Assembly: GCA_009937555.1 (NCBI GenBank)
Contig: JAACFD010000003.1
Location: 1-26,005, forward strand
Direction of reading: 5' to 3'
DNA from: Chlamydiales bacterium
Lineage (GTDB): Bacteria; Chlamydiota; Chlamydiia; Chlamydiales; JAACFD01
Length of the DNA: 26,005 bases
Part shown: positions 16,378 to 25,282 of the stretch, one piece after another
Layout of the letters: each line of letters begins with the position of its first letter
Numbering within the stretch: position 1 is the stretch's first letter
Translations under genes and position numbers: made by a program
Notes under the pieces: model-generated
What the model saw: the letters and a program-made list of their open reading frames with translations, nothing else
What the model was told of the DNA's origin: nothing
Databases searched by the model: none

Positions 16378-16423
16378 CAGAAGCTAGGGTTTTTTAGGCT
16401 ATGTAAAAATTTAATTTACTGTT

Positions 16424-17371
16424 TTATACATGTTCTGCTGCGTGGTAGCTAGAGCGAACAAAAGGACCGCAAAACATATCTTTAATGCCTATAGATAGCC
16501 CATAGTTTTCATATTCCTTAAAAGTCTCAGGAGTAATAAATTCTTTAACCCGTATTTTTTTGGCGTTAGCTTGAAGGTACTGGCCAATAGTTACAATTGA
16601 GCAACCAGCTTTTTTAAGGTCATTTATAGTTTGGAAGACTTGCTCTTTTGTTTCCCCTAAACCTACCATAATACCTGACTTAACTTGTGTGCCACTTTTT
16701 TTCTCGGATAAAAAGTGTAAAAATTCTAGGGAGCGGTTATAGGTAGCTTTATGTCGAACAAAAGGAGTTAACTTTTCTACTGTTTCAACATTATGATTAA
16801 ATACATCAGGCATACCTTTAAGGGCTAATTCCCAGGCATTTTTATTACCGGCGAAGTCAGATGTTAAGACTTCAGTTGTAACATTTGGTGCATTTTCCTT
16901 AATTTGTTCTAGGATTTTAAAAAGTTGAAGGGCGCCGCCATTATCAATATCATCTCTAGCAACCATTGTTATTACTACATGGTTTAGGTTTAGATCTTTG
17001 ACAGCTAAGGCTATTCGTTTTGGTTCTGTTTCATCTAGTGGCAGGGGGGCTTGATTAAAATCAATATCGCAAAAAGAGCAGCTTCTTGTGCACTCTTTGC
17101 CCATAGCAAGAAAAGTTGCTGTCTTTTTTGAGTAACACTCTAGAAGGTTTGGGCATTTTGCTTCTTCACAAACTGTGTTCAGTTGGTGTTTTTTTAAAAT
17201 ATTATGAGTCTCAAAAAGCTTGGGGCCCTTTGGCATTTTTCTGTGTAACCATGGAGGGAAGCGTCCCACCTTAACTATTTTCTCCCCACTTGTTAAACAG
17301 GGGTTTTTAGGTAGTTTATTTCCTTTAACGGAAACTTTTGGGACTGTACTGAAAATCTCTTTATTGACCAT
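16424..17371 (-). CDS. lipA: Lipoyl synthase
   Basis: A 315-residue radical SAM enzyme that inserts two sulfurs into octanoyl groups carried by lipoyl domains (E2 of pyruvate and 2-oxoglutarate dehydrogenases, H protein). The radical cluster motif is CTRSCSFC (Cys94, Cys98, Cys101). The auxiliary, sacrificial cluster uses Cys68, Cys73 and Cys79 (CEEAKCPNLLEC), with the C-terminal serine ligand in RSSYHA. PKPEWL-like RFPPWLHRKMP and the VITMVARDDIDNGGA motif (usually VTSV.RDDL.DGGA) are also present. The start at 17371 (MVNKEIF) was chosen because the longer frame from 17410 would overlap lpdA by 38 bases; the lpdA stop then lies one base upstream, with AAAAGAGAT as ribosome binding site. Confidence 0.95.
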   Translation of the reverse strand: MVNKEIFSTVPKVSVKGNKLPKNPCLTSGEKIVKVGRFPPWLHRKMPKGPKLFETHNILKKHQLNTVCEEAKCPNLLECYSKKTATFLAMGKECTRSCSFCDIDFNQAPLPLDETEPKRIALAVKDLNLNHVVITMVARDDIDNGGALQLFKILEQIKENAPNVTTEVLTSDFAGNKNAWELALKGMPDVFNHNVETVEKLTPFVRHKATYNRSLEFLHFLSEKKSGTQVKSGIMVGLGETKEQVFQTINDLKKAGCSIVTIGQYLQANAKKIRVKEFITPETFKEYENYGLSIGIKDMFCGPFVRSSYHAAEHV

Positions 17372-17372
17372 A

Positions 17373-18776
17373 TCATCTCTTTTTTGGGGGAAGGTGAATA
17401 GGGCTATCAACAGCCATATATGAAGCTTCTAGCCAAATTTCCGCAAGCGTTGGGTGAGCATGCACTGTTTCCTGAATACAGTCTAAAGTGATTTCATTAG
17501 CTATTGCAAGGGCCATTGGTGAAATAAGGTTGCCTGCGTCAGGGCCCACAACTTGAGCTCCTAAAATCTCTAAAGAATCAGGGTTAAATACAATTTGAGC
17601 AAAGCCTTCTGTTTCTAAAGCCGCCTGAGCTTTTCCTAAAGCTTGGAAAGGGAAGGCACCAACTTTTGCATTGGGGGTATTTTGCAAAGCTTCACTAAGA
17701 GTCTGGCCTACAGTAGCAATTTCTGGATGAGTAAAAACAACAGCAGGGACTGCACTATAGTTCATGATATGGCTTTTTCCACAAGCATTCTGGGCGGCAA
17801 TAATTCCTTGGTGAGAGGCAACATGTGCTAGTAGAGCTTTTCCTGTTACATCCCCTATAGCATAAATGTGGCTAACTGATGTCTGCATGTGCTCATTTAC
17901 AGGTATAAAGCCTTTATCTTTATCTGGTGCTAAACCTGCTTTAGACAAGTCAAGTTTATCAGCATTAAGTTTTCTTCCAATTGCAACAAGAGCTTTCTCT
18001 GCTTTAATCGTCTTCTTATTTTTAAGAAGAACACTAATATTACTTTTTCCTTTACTTACCTTTTCAACCATTGAATTAGTATGAATTTCAATACCCTGTT
18101 TCCTAAACTTTTTCTCTAGTATAGCTTTTACTCCAGGGTCCTGTTGGAAAAGAATACTGTCCATCGCCTCTATAATATGGACTTTAGTTCCTAGTTCAGC
18201 GAATAGTGAAGCAAATTCACATCCTATGTAGCCTCCTCCAATGATAGCTATGGACTTTGGTAATTTTTTTAGAGAAAGGACTGATGTAGATGATAAGATG
18301 GACTCGTGATCAAAAGGGAAAGCTGGAATTTCTAAAGGCTCTGATCCAGATGCTATAATGATTCGGTCAGCTTTTAAAAGGAGGTTCTTTGAAGAGCTAC
18401 TTACTTTTACTTCTGTTGGGGAGGTAAATTTTCCAAAACCTTTAATGATATTAACCCCATGACTTTTAAGTAAGCTTTCTAGATTACTTCTGATTAAGTT
18501 GACCGTCTCAGTTGCTCCTTTTTGCATTTTTGAGAAGTTAACCTTGATTGATGAGACATCAATACCAAACTCTTTTGCGCGCTTAATAATACTTAGAACT
18601 TCAGAGCGAGATAAGAGAGCTTTAGTAGGGATACACCCTCGGTTTAGGCAGGTGCCTCCTAGTTCTCCGGCTTCTATTAAAGCAACTTTTTTACCCGATT
18701 TGGCAGCTTCAATCGCTGCAACATAACCTCCTGGTCCAGATCCAATTACGATAATGTCAAAGGTTTGATTGCTCAT
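17373..18776 (-). CDS. lpdA: Dihydrolipoamide dehydrogenase (E3)
   Basis: A 467-residue FAD-dependent disulfide oxidoreductase that reoxidises dihydrolipoamide in 2-oxoacid dehydrogenase complexes, passing electrons to NAD+. It shows the N-terminal FAD motif IIVIGSGPGGYVAAIEAA, the redox disulfide Cys43/Cys48 in GGTCLNRGCIPTKALL, the NAD-binding IAIIGGGYIGCEFASLFAELG, AIGDVTG.ALLAHVA, and the C-terminal catalytic pair His441 and Glu446 in HAHPTLAEIW. The length is standard. It is followed after one base by lipA, a functional pairing, since E3 acts on the cofactor that LipA makes. The AAGGCG upstream is a weak ribosome binding site. Confidence 0.96.
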   Translation of the reverse strand: MSNQTFDIIVIGSGPGGYVAAIEAAKSGKKVALIEAGELGGTCLNRGCIPTKALLSRSEVLSIIKRAKEFGIDVSSIKVNFSKMQKGATETVNLIRSNLESLLKSHGVNIIKGFGKFTSPTEVKVSSSSKNLLLKADRIIIASGSEPLEIPAFPFDHESILSSTSVLSLKKLPKSIAIIGGGYIGCEFASLFAELGTKVHIIEAMDSILFQQDPGVKAILEKKFRKQGIEIHTNSMVEKVSKGKSNISVLLKNKKTIKAEKALVAIGRKLNADKLDLSKAGLAPDKDKGFIPVNEHMQTSVSHIYAIGDVTGKALLAHVASHQGIIAAQNACGKSHIMNYSAVPAVVFTHPEIATVGQTLSEALQNTPNAKVGAFPFQALGKAQAALETEGFAQIVFNPDSLEILGAQVVGPDAGNLISPMALAIANEITLDCIQETVHAHPTLAEIWLEASYMAVDSPIHLPPKKR

Positions 18777-18797
18777 GTGTTAGTTCGCCTTATAGTA

Positions 18798-19004
18798 CTA
18801 GTTATCTTCGAAATTTTTTTTAATGATATTCATAACACTGAAAGAAAATAGGGTAATACCAGCGCAAATCAGGGTAGCAGCTACTTTATGACTCATAGAA
18901 GAGTAAATCATAATAATTGCTGCTATGTTTACTAGCCCAAAAACAGCTTTGGATATAACTAAGTTCCTAGTGTTCAAAATTGTAACCTTTTTGCATAGCT
19001 TCAA
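18798..19004 (-). CDS. Small two-helix membrane protein, uncertain
   Basis: A 68-residue frame with two hydrophobic helices (about residues 19-36, AVFGLVNIAAIIMIYSSM, and 40-60, KVAATLICAGITLFSFSVMN) and basic ends. It needs a TTG start at 19004, and no ribosome binding site is visible before it. A TACAAT -10-like element (complement of 19013-19018) would begin transcription almost at the TTG, so it may instead serve lpdA, which starts 21 bases after this frame ends. The membrane pattern is convincing, the start is not. Not recognised as a known family. Confidence 0.45.
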   Translation of the reverse strand: MKLCKKVTILNTRNLVISKAVFGLVNIAAIIMIYSSMSHKVAATLICAGITLFSFSVMNIIKKNFEDN

Positions 19005-19077
19005 ATAAGACCATTGTAGCTTTTTAATAGGTTAAAATAAAAATAAAAGAGAATAATGTCTATCTACATTTGCCTTG

Positions 19078-19683
19078 ATGGAAAAAGAAATGAGCTTATA
19101 TAATTCAGAGATAAACGAAGCAAAGTTGGTCAATATGGATAAAGGTAGCACAGTAAAAGTATGTTGGAGTTGTGACGGGAAAGTAAGTAACCAGTCAGTT
19201 CAGTGTCCGTATTGTGGCGCACATCTGGGTACTCAGCAAGAAAGTAGTCTTGGGGTTAACTCTCAAGCACAGTCCAGTTATACAAGCGAAGATGCTTCCC
19301 AAAAACCTAGATACCAACAAGTTAAAACGGTAAGTTCAGAAGACAATTTTACGCCCCTATACAGCCAGTCTACAGGGGAATCATCTTCAGAGGATTCTTT
19401 TGAAAGACAGTCTTTTCAACAAGCTTCTCCAGAAGCCTCGGCCAGTAAACACTATGAAGAGGCACAAGCCTCGGGCTCTGTAAAAGAAATGCTAGCTTTT
19501 TCCTTGCTTCTTGTAGCAATGGGGCTGTTTCTTTTTTCTATAATTCTGTTTCTCTTTTCCAAAGATGGTTATCTTGTATTGAAGTGGAAGTCTTCTTACT
19601 GGCTATTTTGTTTACTACTCTCTATTCCTGTCTTTTTCTTTGGCTGGAGAGCTCTTGGACAAGTTGAAGAGTGTGAAGCTTAA
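19078..19683 (+). CDS. Zinc-ribbon membrane protein of unknown function
   Basis: About 201 residues in three parts. Near the N-terminus a double CxxC zinc ribbon, VCWSCDGKVSNQ then VQCPYCGAHLG. The middle 90 residues are Ser/Gln/Glu-rich and probably disordered. Two C-terminal transmembrane helices follow (AFSLLLVAMGLFLFSIILFLF and LFCLLLSIPVFFFGWRALG), so the ribbon most likely faces the cytosol. ATG 19078 is used; TTG 19075 or ATG 19090 (MSLYNS, with a purine-rich GGAAAAAGA before it) are alternatives. It converges on secA with six bases between stop codons. An uncharacterised gene holds the neighbouring place next to secA in Chlamydia (CT702, from memory), but homology was not tested. Confidence 0.75.
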   Translation: MEKEMSLYNSEINEAKLVNMDKGSTVKVCWSCDGKVSNQSVQCPYCGAHLGTQQESSLGVNSQAQSSYTSEDASQKPRYQQVKTVSSEDNFTPLYSQSTGESSSEDSFERQSFQQASPEASASKHYEEAQASGSVKEMLAFSLLLVAMGLFLFSIILFLFSKDGYLVLKWKSSYWLFCLLLSIPVFFFGWRALGQVEECEA

Positions 19684-19696
19684 AACTAATTAAGCT
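19677..19696. other. Short inverted repeat spanning two convergent stop codons
   Basis: AGCTTAA (19677-19683) and TTAAGCT (19690-19696) flank six bases and contain the stop codons of both the zinc-ribbon gene and secA. It could act as a weak bidirectional transcript end, but it has no T-run and mostly A-T pairs. Confidence 0.25.
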
Positions 19697-22600
19697 ATCG
19701 GCACTTTACCACAACACTTCTTATACTTTTTTCCACTCCCACACGGACAGACTTCATTTCTTTTTGTTGAAGGCTCTTTCATGATTGGCTGAACCTTATT
19801 GTCTTGGTCTGTATCTTCACCTGTTTGGCTAGCTTCAACATCATCTCCAAAAGAAAAATTTCTATTTTTTTCTAAGCTAATTTGCTGGAGTTTTTGCTCA
19901 AAGAAGTCTTCGTGAAGTGGAATGATTTGGAAACAAAATAGGCTTTGTGCAATTTCTTTCTTTAAGTTGAGGGAAAGCTCTTCAAAAAGAGTGAAGGCTT
20001 CTGTCTTAAATTCCATTAAAGGATCTTTTTGCCCCACGGTACGCATTTGAACATCTGAACGAAGATTGTCCATTGCAAGTAAGTGTTGTTGCCACATAGA
20101 GTCTATTTTTTTAACCATAATTTCTTTAACGGTAACATCTAAAAAGTTCGATGGGAAGTGCACGCCTTGAGTTTCAAGATCTGTACCTCTTTTTCTTTCT
20201 AGGCCTATTTTGTTGTGAAATGCTTCTGATAGAGTTTCTGCAACGTGTTGAGTCCATGCCTCAGAATCTTGGCTCTCTACATCAGAACTGTGTAATGATA
20301 TAGGGAAATGTTGATTTAGGTATTCAATAGACTCCTTAATAGCAGACTCTGCTTCAGCGTGGTTTTGACTTGAAGAGTCAAAAATTTCCCAGCTAACATC
20401 TTCAAATAGTTCTTTAACTAAGTCTTGGAGAGAGTCAGTAAGGAGAATTTCATGACGGTATGAGTAGATCTCTTTTCTTTGACGGTTCATTACGTCATCA
20501 TACTCAAGGGTATGCTTACGAATCATGTAATTGCGCTGTTCAATTCTTTTCTGGGCTGTTTCAATACTCCTGTTTAAAATACCTGCTGAGATAGGCTCTC
20601 CTTCAGGAGGGCGTAGGCGTTTCAGAAGATCTGTCATTTTTGGAGGGGCAAAAAGCCGCATTAGAGTATCTTCAAAAGAAATATAAAATTTTGATGAACC
20701 AGGGTCTCCTTGTCTTGCACAACGTCCTCGTAACTGTCTGTCAATTCTTCTTGAGTTGTGCCTGGTTGTACCAATTACATGAAGGCCGCCTGCTTCTTTG
20801 GCCTCTGCATCTAGCTTAATATCAGTTCCTCTACCTGCCATATTAGTAGAAATTGTAATAGCTTTTCTTTGTCCAGCACTAGCTACAATTTCAGCTTCTT
20901 TAGCATGGTTTCTTGCATTTAATACAGTATGCTCTAACTTATTTTGCTTTAATATTCTTGAAAGTTTTTCTGAAACTTCAACAGATTCTGTTCCCACCAG
21001 TATAGGTCGATTTTTATCATGCTTTTCTCTAATTTCTTTTAGAATAGCCTGATACTTTTCTCGTTCTGTCATGTAAATTTCGTCATTAGCATCACTACGT
21101 TGACACTTCTTGTGTGTAGGAATCGAGTAGACCTCTAGGTCATAAGTTTCTTTTAACTCCTGTGCTTCTGTAACAGCAGTTCCTGACATACCAGCAAGTT
21201 TTTCATAAAGTCTAAAGTAGTTCTGAAGTGTAATAGTGGCATAAGTTTGTGTCTCTTGTTGAATTGAAACAGATTCTTTTGCTTCAATTGCCTGGTGTAA
21301 ACCATCAGAAAAACGTCTTCCAGGCTGTGGTCTGCCAGTGTTTTCGTCAATAATAACGACTTTATTATTTTGGATGATGTAATCAACATCTTTTTCCATT
21401 AATAGGTGTGCTCTTAATAGTTGGCGCAGATTATGTGTCCGCTCTTTTCGTGTCCGGTCTTCCTCCTGGACATTAGCTTTTTTTAGTTCTTTCTCTTCTT
21501 GAGAAAGAGATTTATCCTTATCTATTTCGTAGAAGTGCTCTGTAATATCAAGCATTAGGAAATCATCACTACTTTCATCATTTTCAGATGTCCATTTGGA
21601 TATTCCTTTGTCAGTTAGTTCATAATCGCTTGATTTTTCATCGATAATGATAAAAAGTTCTGCTAGTGCTTTAGACTTTTCTTCCTTATTTTGCTCAGAG
21701 TAATAGTAAAGGTCCCATTGATCAATTGCATTTCTTAGGGCAGGATTTTCTAGTGCTCTTTTAAGAATTTTGTGTCTTGGGGTTCCTTTCCTAACCATCC
21801 ATAGTTTTTGAGTAGCCTTTTGAGCCTCTACAGAAAGGTCTTTAAAGCTTTTGCTATGTGATTCTTCACTATCAAAAAAGTCTTCTTGTGTGAGTATTTT
21901 ATGAGCCTCAGTTGCAAGACGGTTACACAAGTCGCGCTGACTTTTAACAAGCTGGGAAACACCTTCTTTTAAGCTTTCATACATCTGTTGACTGTCAGGA
22001 ACTGGTCCAGAGATAATTAAAGGGGTTCTTGCTTCATCAATGAAGATTGAGTCGGCTTCATCTACAATAGCAAAGTAGTGTCCCCTTTGAACTAGCTCTT
22101 CAGGTCTGCTTGCTGTAGAGTTATCTCTTAGGTAGTCAAAACCAAATTCTGAAGCGGTGCCGTAGACAACATCGCAGGCATATGCAGCTCTTCTTTCTTC
22201 GGGAGGCATCCCAGAAATAAGGGCAGCTGTTGTGAGGCCTAGTTTTCTTAGAATAACACCAACCCACTGACAGTCTCTTTGTGCTAGGTAATCATTAACT
22301 GTTACTAGGTGTACAGGCTTTCCTGTTAAAGCATTAAGGTAAAGAGGTAAAACTGCAGTTAGGGTTTTCCCCTCTCCTGTTTGCATCTCAGAAATACTTT
22401 TATGATGCATTGCTATGGCACCAACAAGTTGGACATCATAAGGAATCATATCCCATTTCTGTTGATAACCGGAGACGTCGATTTCCTGTCCACATATTTT
22501 GCTACACATGCTTTTAACCACAGCATATGCTTCAGGGAGTAGGTCGTCTATAGAGCAGTTTTCTTCTCCAAGTCTACTCTTAAGTTCTATAGTTTTTTCT

Positions 22601-22728
22601 TTAAGCTCTTGCTCACTTAAAGTCTTAAACTGATCAAAAAAAGCGTTAATGTCTTCAACAGTTTTTTTATATTTCTTTAATTGTCGATCTTGGGCAGATC
22701 CTAGGAAAAATTTTAAAAAGCTTAACAT
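19690..22728 (-). CDS. secA: Preprotein translocase ATPase SecA
   Basis: The 1012-residue motor of the general secretory pathway; it binds preproteins and drives them through SecYEG. It shows Walker A GEGKT (118-122) after EMQTGEGKTLTAVLPLY, the DEAD box at 223-226 followed by DEARTPLIISG, SGTAVTEAQEL, TNMAGRGTDIKL, and RQLRGRCARQGDPGSSKFY. A C-terminal SEC-C zinc tail, CPCGSG...CC (Cys994, Cys996, Cys1005, Cys1006), binds SecB or ribosomes in other bacteria. It is about 110 residues longer than E. coli SecA; the extra length is mainly a charged insert around residues 265-420 before the second ATPase domain, which I believe is usual in Chlamydiae and Bacteroidetes. Own promoter and an upstream terminator suggest it is transcribed separately. 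Confidence 0.97.
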   Translation of the reverse strand: MLSFLKFFLGSAQDRQLKKYKKTVEDINAFFDQFKTLSEQELKEKTIELKSRLGEENCSIDDLLPEAYAVVKSMCSKICGQEIDVSGYQQKWDMIPYDVQLVGAIAMHHKSISEMQTGEGKTLTAVLPLYLNALTGKPVHLVTVNDYLAQRDCQWVGVILRKLGLTTAALISGMPPEERRAAYACDVVYGTASEFGFDYLRDNSTASRPEELVQRGHYFAIVDEADSIFIDEARTPLIISGPVPDSQQMYESLKEGVSQLVKSQRDLCNRLATEAHKILTQEDFFDSEESHSKSFKDLSVEAQKATQKLWMVRKGTPRHKILKRALENPALRNAIDQWDLYYYSEQNKEEKSKALAELFIIIDEKSSDYELTDKGISKWTSENDESSDDFLMLDITEHFYEIDKDKSLSQEEKELKKANVQEEDRTRKERTHNLRQLLRAHLLMEKDVDYIIQNNKVVIIDENTGRPQPGRRFSDGLHQAIEAKESVSIQQETQTYATITLQNYFRLYEKLAGMSGTAVTEAQELKETYDLEVYSIPTHKKCQRSDANDEIYMTEREKYQAILKEIREKHDKNRPILVGTESVEVSEKLSRILKQNKLEHTVLNARNHAKEAEIVASAGQRKAITISTNMAGRGTDIKLDAEAKEAGGLHVIGTTRHNSRRIDRQLRGRCARQGDPGSSKFYISFEDTLMRLFAPPKMTDLLKRLRPPEGEPISAGILNRSIETAQKRIEQRNYMIRKHTLEYDDVMNRQRKEIYSYRHEILLTDSLQDLVKELFEDVSWEIFDSSSQNHAEAESAIKESIEYLNQHFPISLHSSDVESQDSEAWTQHVAETLSEAFHNKIGLERKRGTDLETQGVHFPSNFLDVTVKEIMVKKIDSMWQQHLLAMDNLRSDVQMRTVGQKDPLMEFKTEAFTLFEELSLNLKKEIAQSLFCFQIIPLHEDFFEQKLQQISLEKNRNFSFGDDVEASQTGEDTDQDNKVQPIMKEPSTKRNEVCPCGSGKKYKKCCGKVPIA

Positions 22729-22765
22729 AGACGTAAGTGGGATAAGAGGGTTAATTTAAAGGGTG

Positions 22766-22794
22766 ATTTTAGGCTATTTAAGTATTTTATTCAA
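22766..22794 (-). promoter_or_regulatory. Sigma-70-type promoter for secA
   Basis: On the minus strand TTGAAT (complement of 22789-22794) and TAAAAT (complement of 22766-22771) are separated by exactly 17 bases, matching four and five of six consensus positions. Transcription would start near 22759, about 30 bases before the secA ATG. Confidence 0.6.
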
Positions 22795-22796
22795 AT

Positions 22797-22818
22797 AATT
22801 AAGCCCTAGGGAAGGGCT
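22797..22818 (-). terminator. Probable intrinsic terminator after the TPR gene
   Basis: AGCCCT (22802-22807) and AGGGCT (22813-22818) form a six-base-pair G+C-rich stem with a five-base loop, immediately after the TAA of the TPR gene at 22820. On the minus strand it is followed by TAATTATTT, a weak U-rich tail. It would separate the TPR gene from secA. Confidence 0.5.
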
Positions 22819-22819
22819 C

Positions 22820-24148
22820 TTAAGCTACTAAGTTATGCGACACTAAGCTTTCGTTTAAAGGAATTTTTTTCCTTAGGGCGCGCATAGCTTGTTGTCTTCT
22901 TCTTCTGGTAGGCTTATCTTCGCTTTGAGAGGATAAACATTCTTGAATATGGTGGGCTTCTGAAAAGTTACCAGCTCTTGCTTCACAGGCGCTTAAAATT
23001 TCCCACGACGTTGCGTTATTTAATAACTCTAGGCTTCTCTTAGCCATACTAATACCTGTTTCAGGGGCGAGATTTGAACTGAGGCCCACTCCAAAAAGCC
23101 ATGCTAAACCTCTATAGCCAGCAACATGATCGGGGAAGTTATTTACAAGTTTAAAGTAGACGCTTTCAGCTTCTTGCCATTTTGCCTGCTTTTCCAAACT
23201 AGATGCGAGAAAAAGAAAGGTTTGAAGAGGGGCAGAATCTTGCTGAAGACTTTTTTGTAGGTAAATTTCCGCAAATCGATAACGTTTTAAGTGAAGGCTG
23301 CAAATGCCTGCTTGTCGAAGCACTAAAGGATCTCTAGATTTCCATAAGGGGCTTGCTCTGTAGAGAGATAGAGCTTCATCATACTGCTCAATAGCTTCAA
23401 GACAGGCGCCAAGGCCTAATATTGATGAGCTGCAGCTTCTGTCTTTTAGAAGTATCTTTTTAAATATTTCAATAGATGCAATGTATTGCTTGGTGTGTCT
23501 TAAACTATGGGCTAACTGGTTTAAAGTCTGTTTTTTAGTCCAACCTTTTTTGCAAGCTTGCTGATAGTATTCTGCAGCAGTCTTAAACTCTTTGCTTCTA
23601 AAGTAGCAGTCTGCTAATGAATTAAGAGTTTCTGCATGTGGGGTTTCTTTTAATAGGTCTTTAAGGATCTCAATTGCTTTATCATAGTTTCCAGTTTGAT
23701 AATAAAGCTCAGCTAACTTTGAACTCTGCTGGCGATTTCGTAAAATCGGTTTACATTTTAACATAACTTCTAGTGCAGCTTCATAATCTTTTAATGCGAT
23801 TAAGGCTTCTGCTTTCAACTGTTGTAACTTTAGGTTATGAGGGAGTAAGCGTTCTTTTTCCTTAATTAGAGCAGAGGCTTCGGATAGTTGGTCATCTTTA
23901 ATTAAGGCTTCTAAATACAAATATACTAATTTGTTATTAGAACTATTACTATTTAATATTGTTTTGGAATACGGGGATAGTTCGCGTAGGGCCTTTTTAA
24001 TGTCCCCGCTACTGATAAGCCTTTCTGTTTTTAGCTCAAGATCTTTTACTTTAAGAGGAGATACCTTTTTGGGTTTAAACCTCTCAAAAAACATCAGAGC
24101 TAGTGTAAGTAAGGCTACTAAAGAGATAATAAAGACTAAGATATTCAT
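22820..24148 (-). CDS. Membrane-anchored TPR protein
   Basis: About 442 residues: one N-terminal transmembrane helix (MNILVFIISLVALLTLALMFF) followed by a chain of tetratricopeptide repeats filling the rest. Examples are AELYYQTGNYDKAIEILKDLLKETP, LADCYFRSKEFKTAAEYYQQACKKG and LGACLEAIEQYDEALSLYRASP. The plan, short anchor plus cytosolic TPR solenoid, is like LapB/YciM and HemY, but the rubredoxin-type CxxC end of LapB is absent; the C-terminus is a basic stretch (KPTRRRRQQAMRALRKK). It is most likely a scaffold for a membrane complex. Position between psd and secA matches, as I recall, Chlamydia CT700. A longer frame from 24193 is possible; 24148 places the helix at the N-terminus, though no clear ribosome binding site precedes either. 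Confidence 0.82.
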   Translation of the reverse strand: MNILVFIISLVALLTLALMFFERFKPKKVSPLKVKDLELKTERLISSGDIKKALRELSPYSKTILNSNSSNNKLVYLYLEALIKDDQLSEASALIKEKERLLPHNLKLQQLKAEALIALKDYEAALEVMLKCKPILRNRQQSSKLAELYYQTGNYDKAIEILKDLLKETPHAETLNSLADCYFRSKEFKTAAEYYQQACKKGWTKKQTLNQLAHSLRHTKQYIASIEIFKKILLKDRSCSSSILGLGACLEAIEQYDEALSLYRASPLWKSRDPLVLRQAGICSLHLKRYRFAEIYLQKSLQQDSAPLQTFLFLASSLEKQAKWQEAESVYFKLVNNFPDHVAGYRGLAWLFGVGLSSNLAPETGISMAKRSLELLNNATSWEILSACEARAGNFSEAHHIQECLSSQSEDKPTRRRRQQAMRALRKKIPLNESLVSHNLVA

Positions 24149-24293
24149 TTTATTATCTAAAATTAAGTATACTTTAATAAAACTAGCCAACATTTTGATT
24201 GTTAATCAAAAAAGAATTTAAATCTAGGAAAAAGATAAATTAGTGAAAAAAAAGTTGAATTTAGTTTTTCTAAAGGCTCGCAAACTTCTGAGA

Positions 24294-25229
24294 TCAGTCA
24301 TTAAGTTTATGATTTCCTAGGCTTTGACCCATTTTGCAGTAGACTTCAGTTCCTTGTAAAGAAGCTTTTACAAGGTCCTCATCAAATGATATTTTACCTT
24401 CCTTAAATAATAAAATAACGCATGATCCACCAAAGGAGAAATAACCTTTTTCATCCCCTTTTTTATACGGCTGATTTTCTTTGAAGCTTTGATGTACAGT
24501 GCCTACATTAGTTGCTCCAATTTCTATAAATAAAACCTGCCCAAAGACTTCTGAGTTTATCGGGGTTATATAACGCTTGTTTTCAGCAAGTATATTGAAG
24601 TTTCTAGCTAATGCTAAGGGGTTTACTGAAAGTAAAGGACCGTTGATTAAAGAGGTTTGTTTAGCCTCACAGTCAAATGGAAAGTGAAAGCGATGGTAAT
24701 CACTTGGGCATAGTCTAGCTATAACTAAAGAGCCATTTTCATATTCATCTGATAAAGACTGATTATTTAAAAGTTTTGAAATGCTTAAATACTTCCCTTT
24801 AATTTCTACTTCTGAATTTTTATTGATTTTAGGGAAAACATAGTAGCGCCCATCGGCAATAGTTATAGCTGTTTCTTTATTTGGGGTAATGGGCCTGCAA
24901 CTTATCTTTAGTTTGCGGGTGAAAAAATCATTAAAGCTATTGAAGCTTTCTATGCTTTCTTCAAACTCTTTAGAATCAATATTATGTTCAGCAATAAAAG
25001 GTTTTATCTTTTTCTTGCTTGAAGGCCTGTCTTGTAATGACCCATATAACCTTGATATGACAGGCAGTTTGATTAGAGGTAAAAGAAACAACTTGCTAAA
25101 GGCATAAACCAAGGGGTTTGAGGAGTATAGAAACTCCAGGGCTCCCTGTGCTACTACCTTTTCTTTTTTAATAACCTGGGTCTCTCTATCAAGGTAAAAA
25201 ATACCTTTTTGTTTATTGCTAGTATTCAT
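24294..25229 (-). CDS. psd: Phosphatidylserine decarboxylase proenzyme
   Basis: A 311-residue membrane-associated enzyme that converts phosphatidylserine to phosphatidylethanolamine. The self-cleavage site is in FSFGGSCVILLF (between Gly268 and Ser269), which makes the N-terminal pyruvoyl group of the small chain; other bacteria have LGST or GGS at this place. The catalytic Asp in ADGRYY (Asp126) and histidines in PSDYHRFHFP (His179) and VGTVHQSF (His246) are present, as are FNDFFTRKL and the hydrophobic N-terminal segment (SNPLVYAFSKLFLLPLIKLP). The length is normal. Followed on the same strand by the TPR gene after 145 bases and divergent from the kinase-like gene (53 bases). No strong ribosome binding site is seen before ATG 25229. 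Confidence 0.94.
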   Translation of the reverse strand: MNTSNKQKGIFYLDRETQVIKKEKVVAQGALEFLYSSNPLVYAFSKLFLLPLIKLPVISRLYGSLQDRPSSKKKIKPFIAEHNIDSKEFEESIESFNSFNDFFTRKLKISCRPITPNKETAITIADGRYYVFPKINKNSEVEIKGKYLSISKLLNNQSLSDEYENGSLVIARLCPSDYHRFHFPFDCEAKQTSLINGPLLSVNPLALARNFNILAENKRYITPINSEVFGQVLFIEIGATNVGTVHQSFKENQPYKKGDEKGYFSFGGSCVILLFKEGKISFDEDLVKASLQGTEVYCKMGQSLGNHKLND

Positions 25230-25282
25230 TTTTTTGTGTAGTTTCTGGTTAGAAGTTTCAAATAATTACAGGTGCTTTAGTT

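Noticed and set aside
17372..17410. N-terminal extension of lipA
   Set aside because: It would overlap lpdA coding sequence by 38 bases; ATG 17371 is one base after the lpdA stop and has a purine-rich site upstream.
24194..24293. Possible terminator after psd
   Set aside because: TTTAG-AAAAA-CTAAA followed by a T-run exists on the minus strand but the stem is five weak A-T-rich pairs; not strong enough to call.
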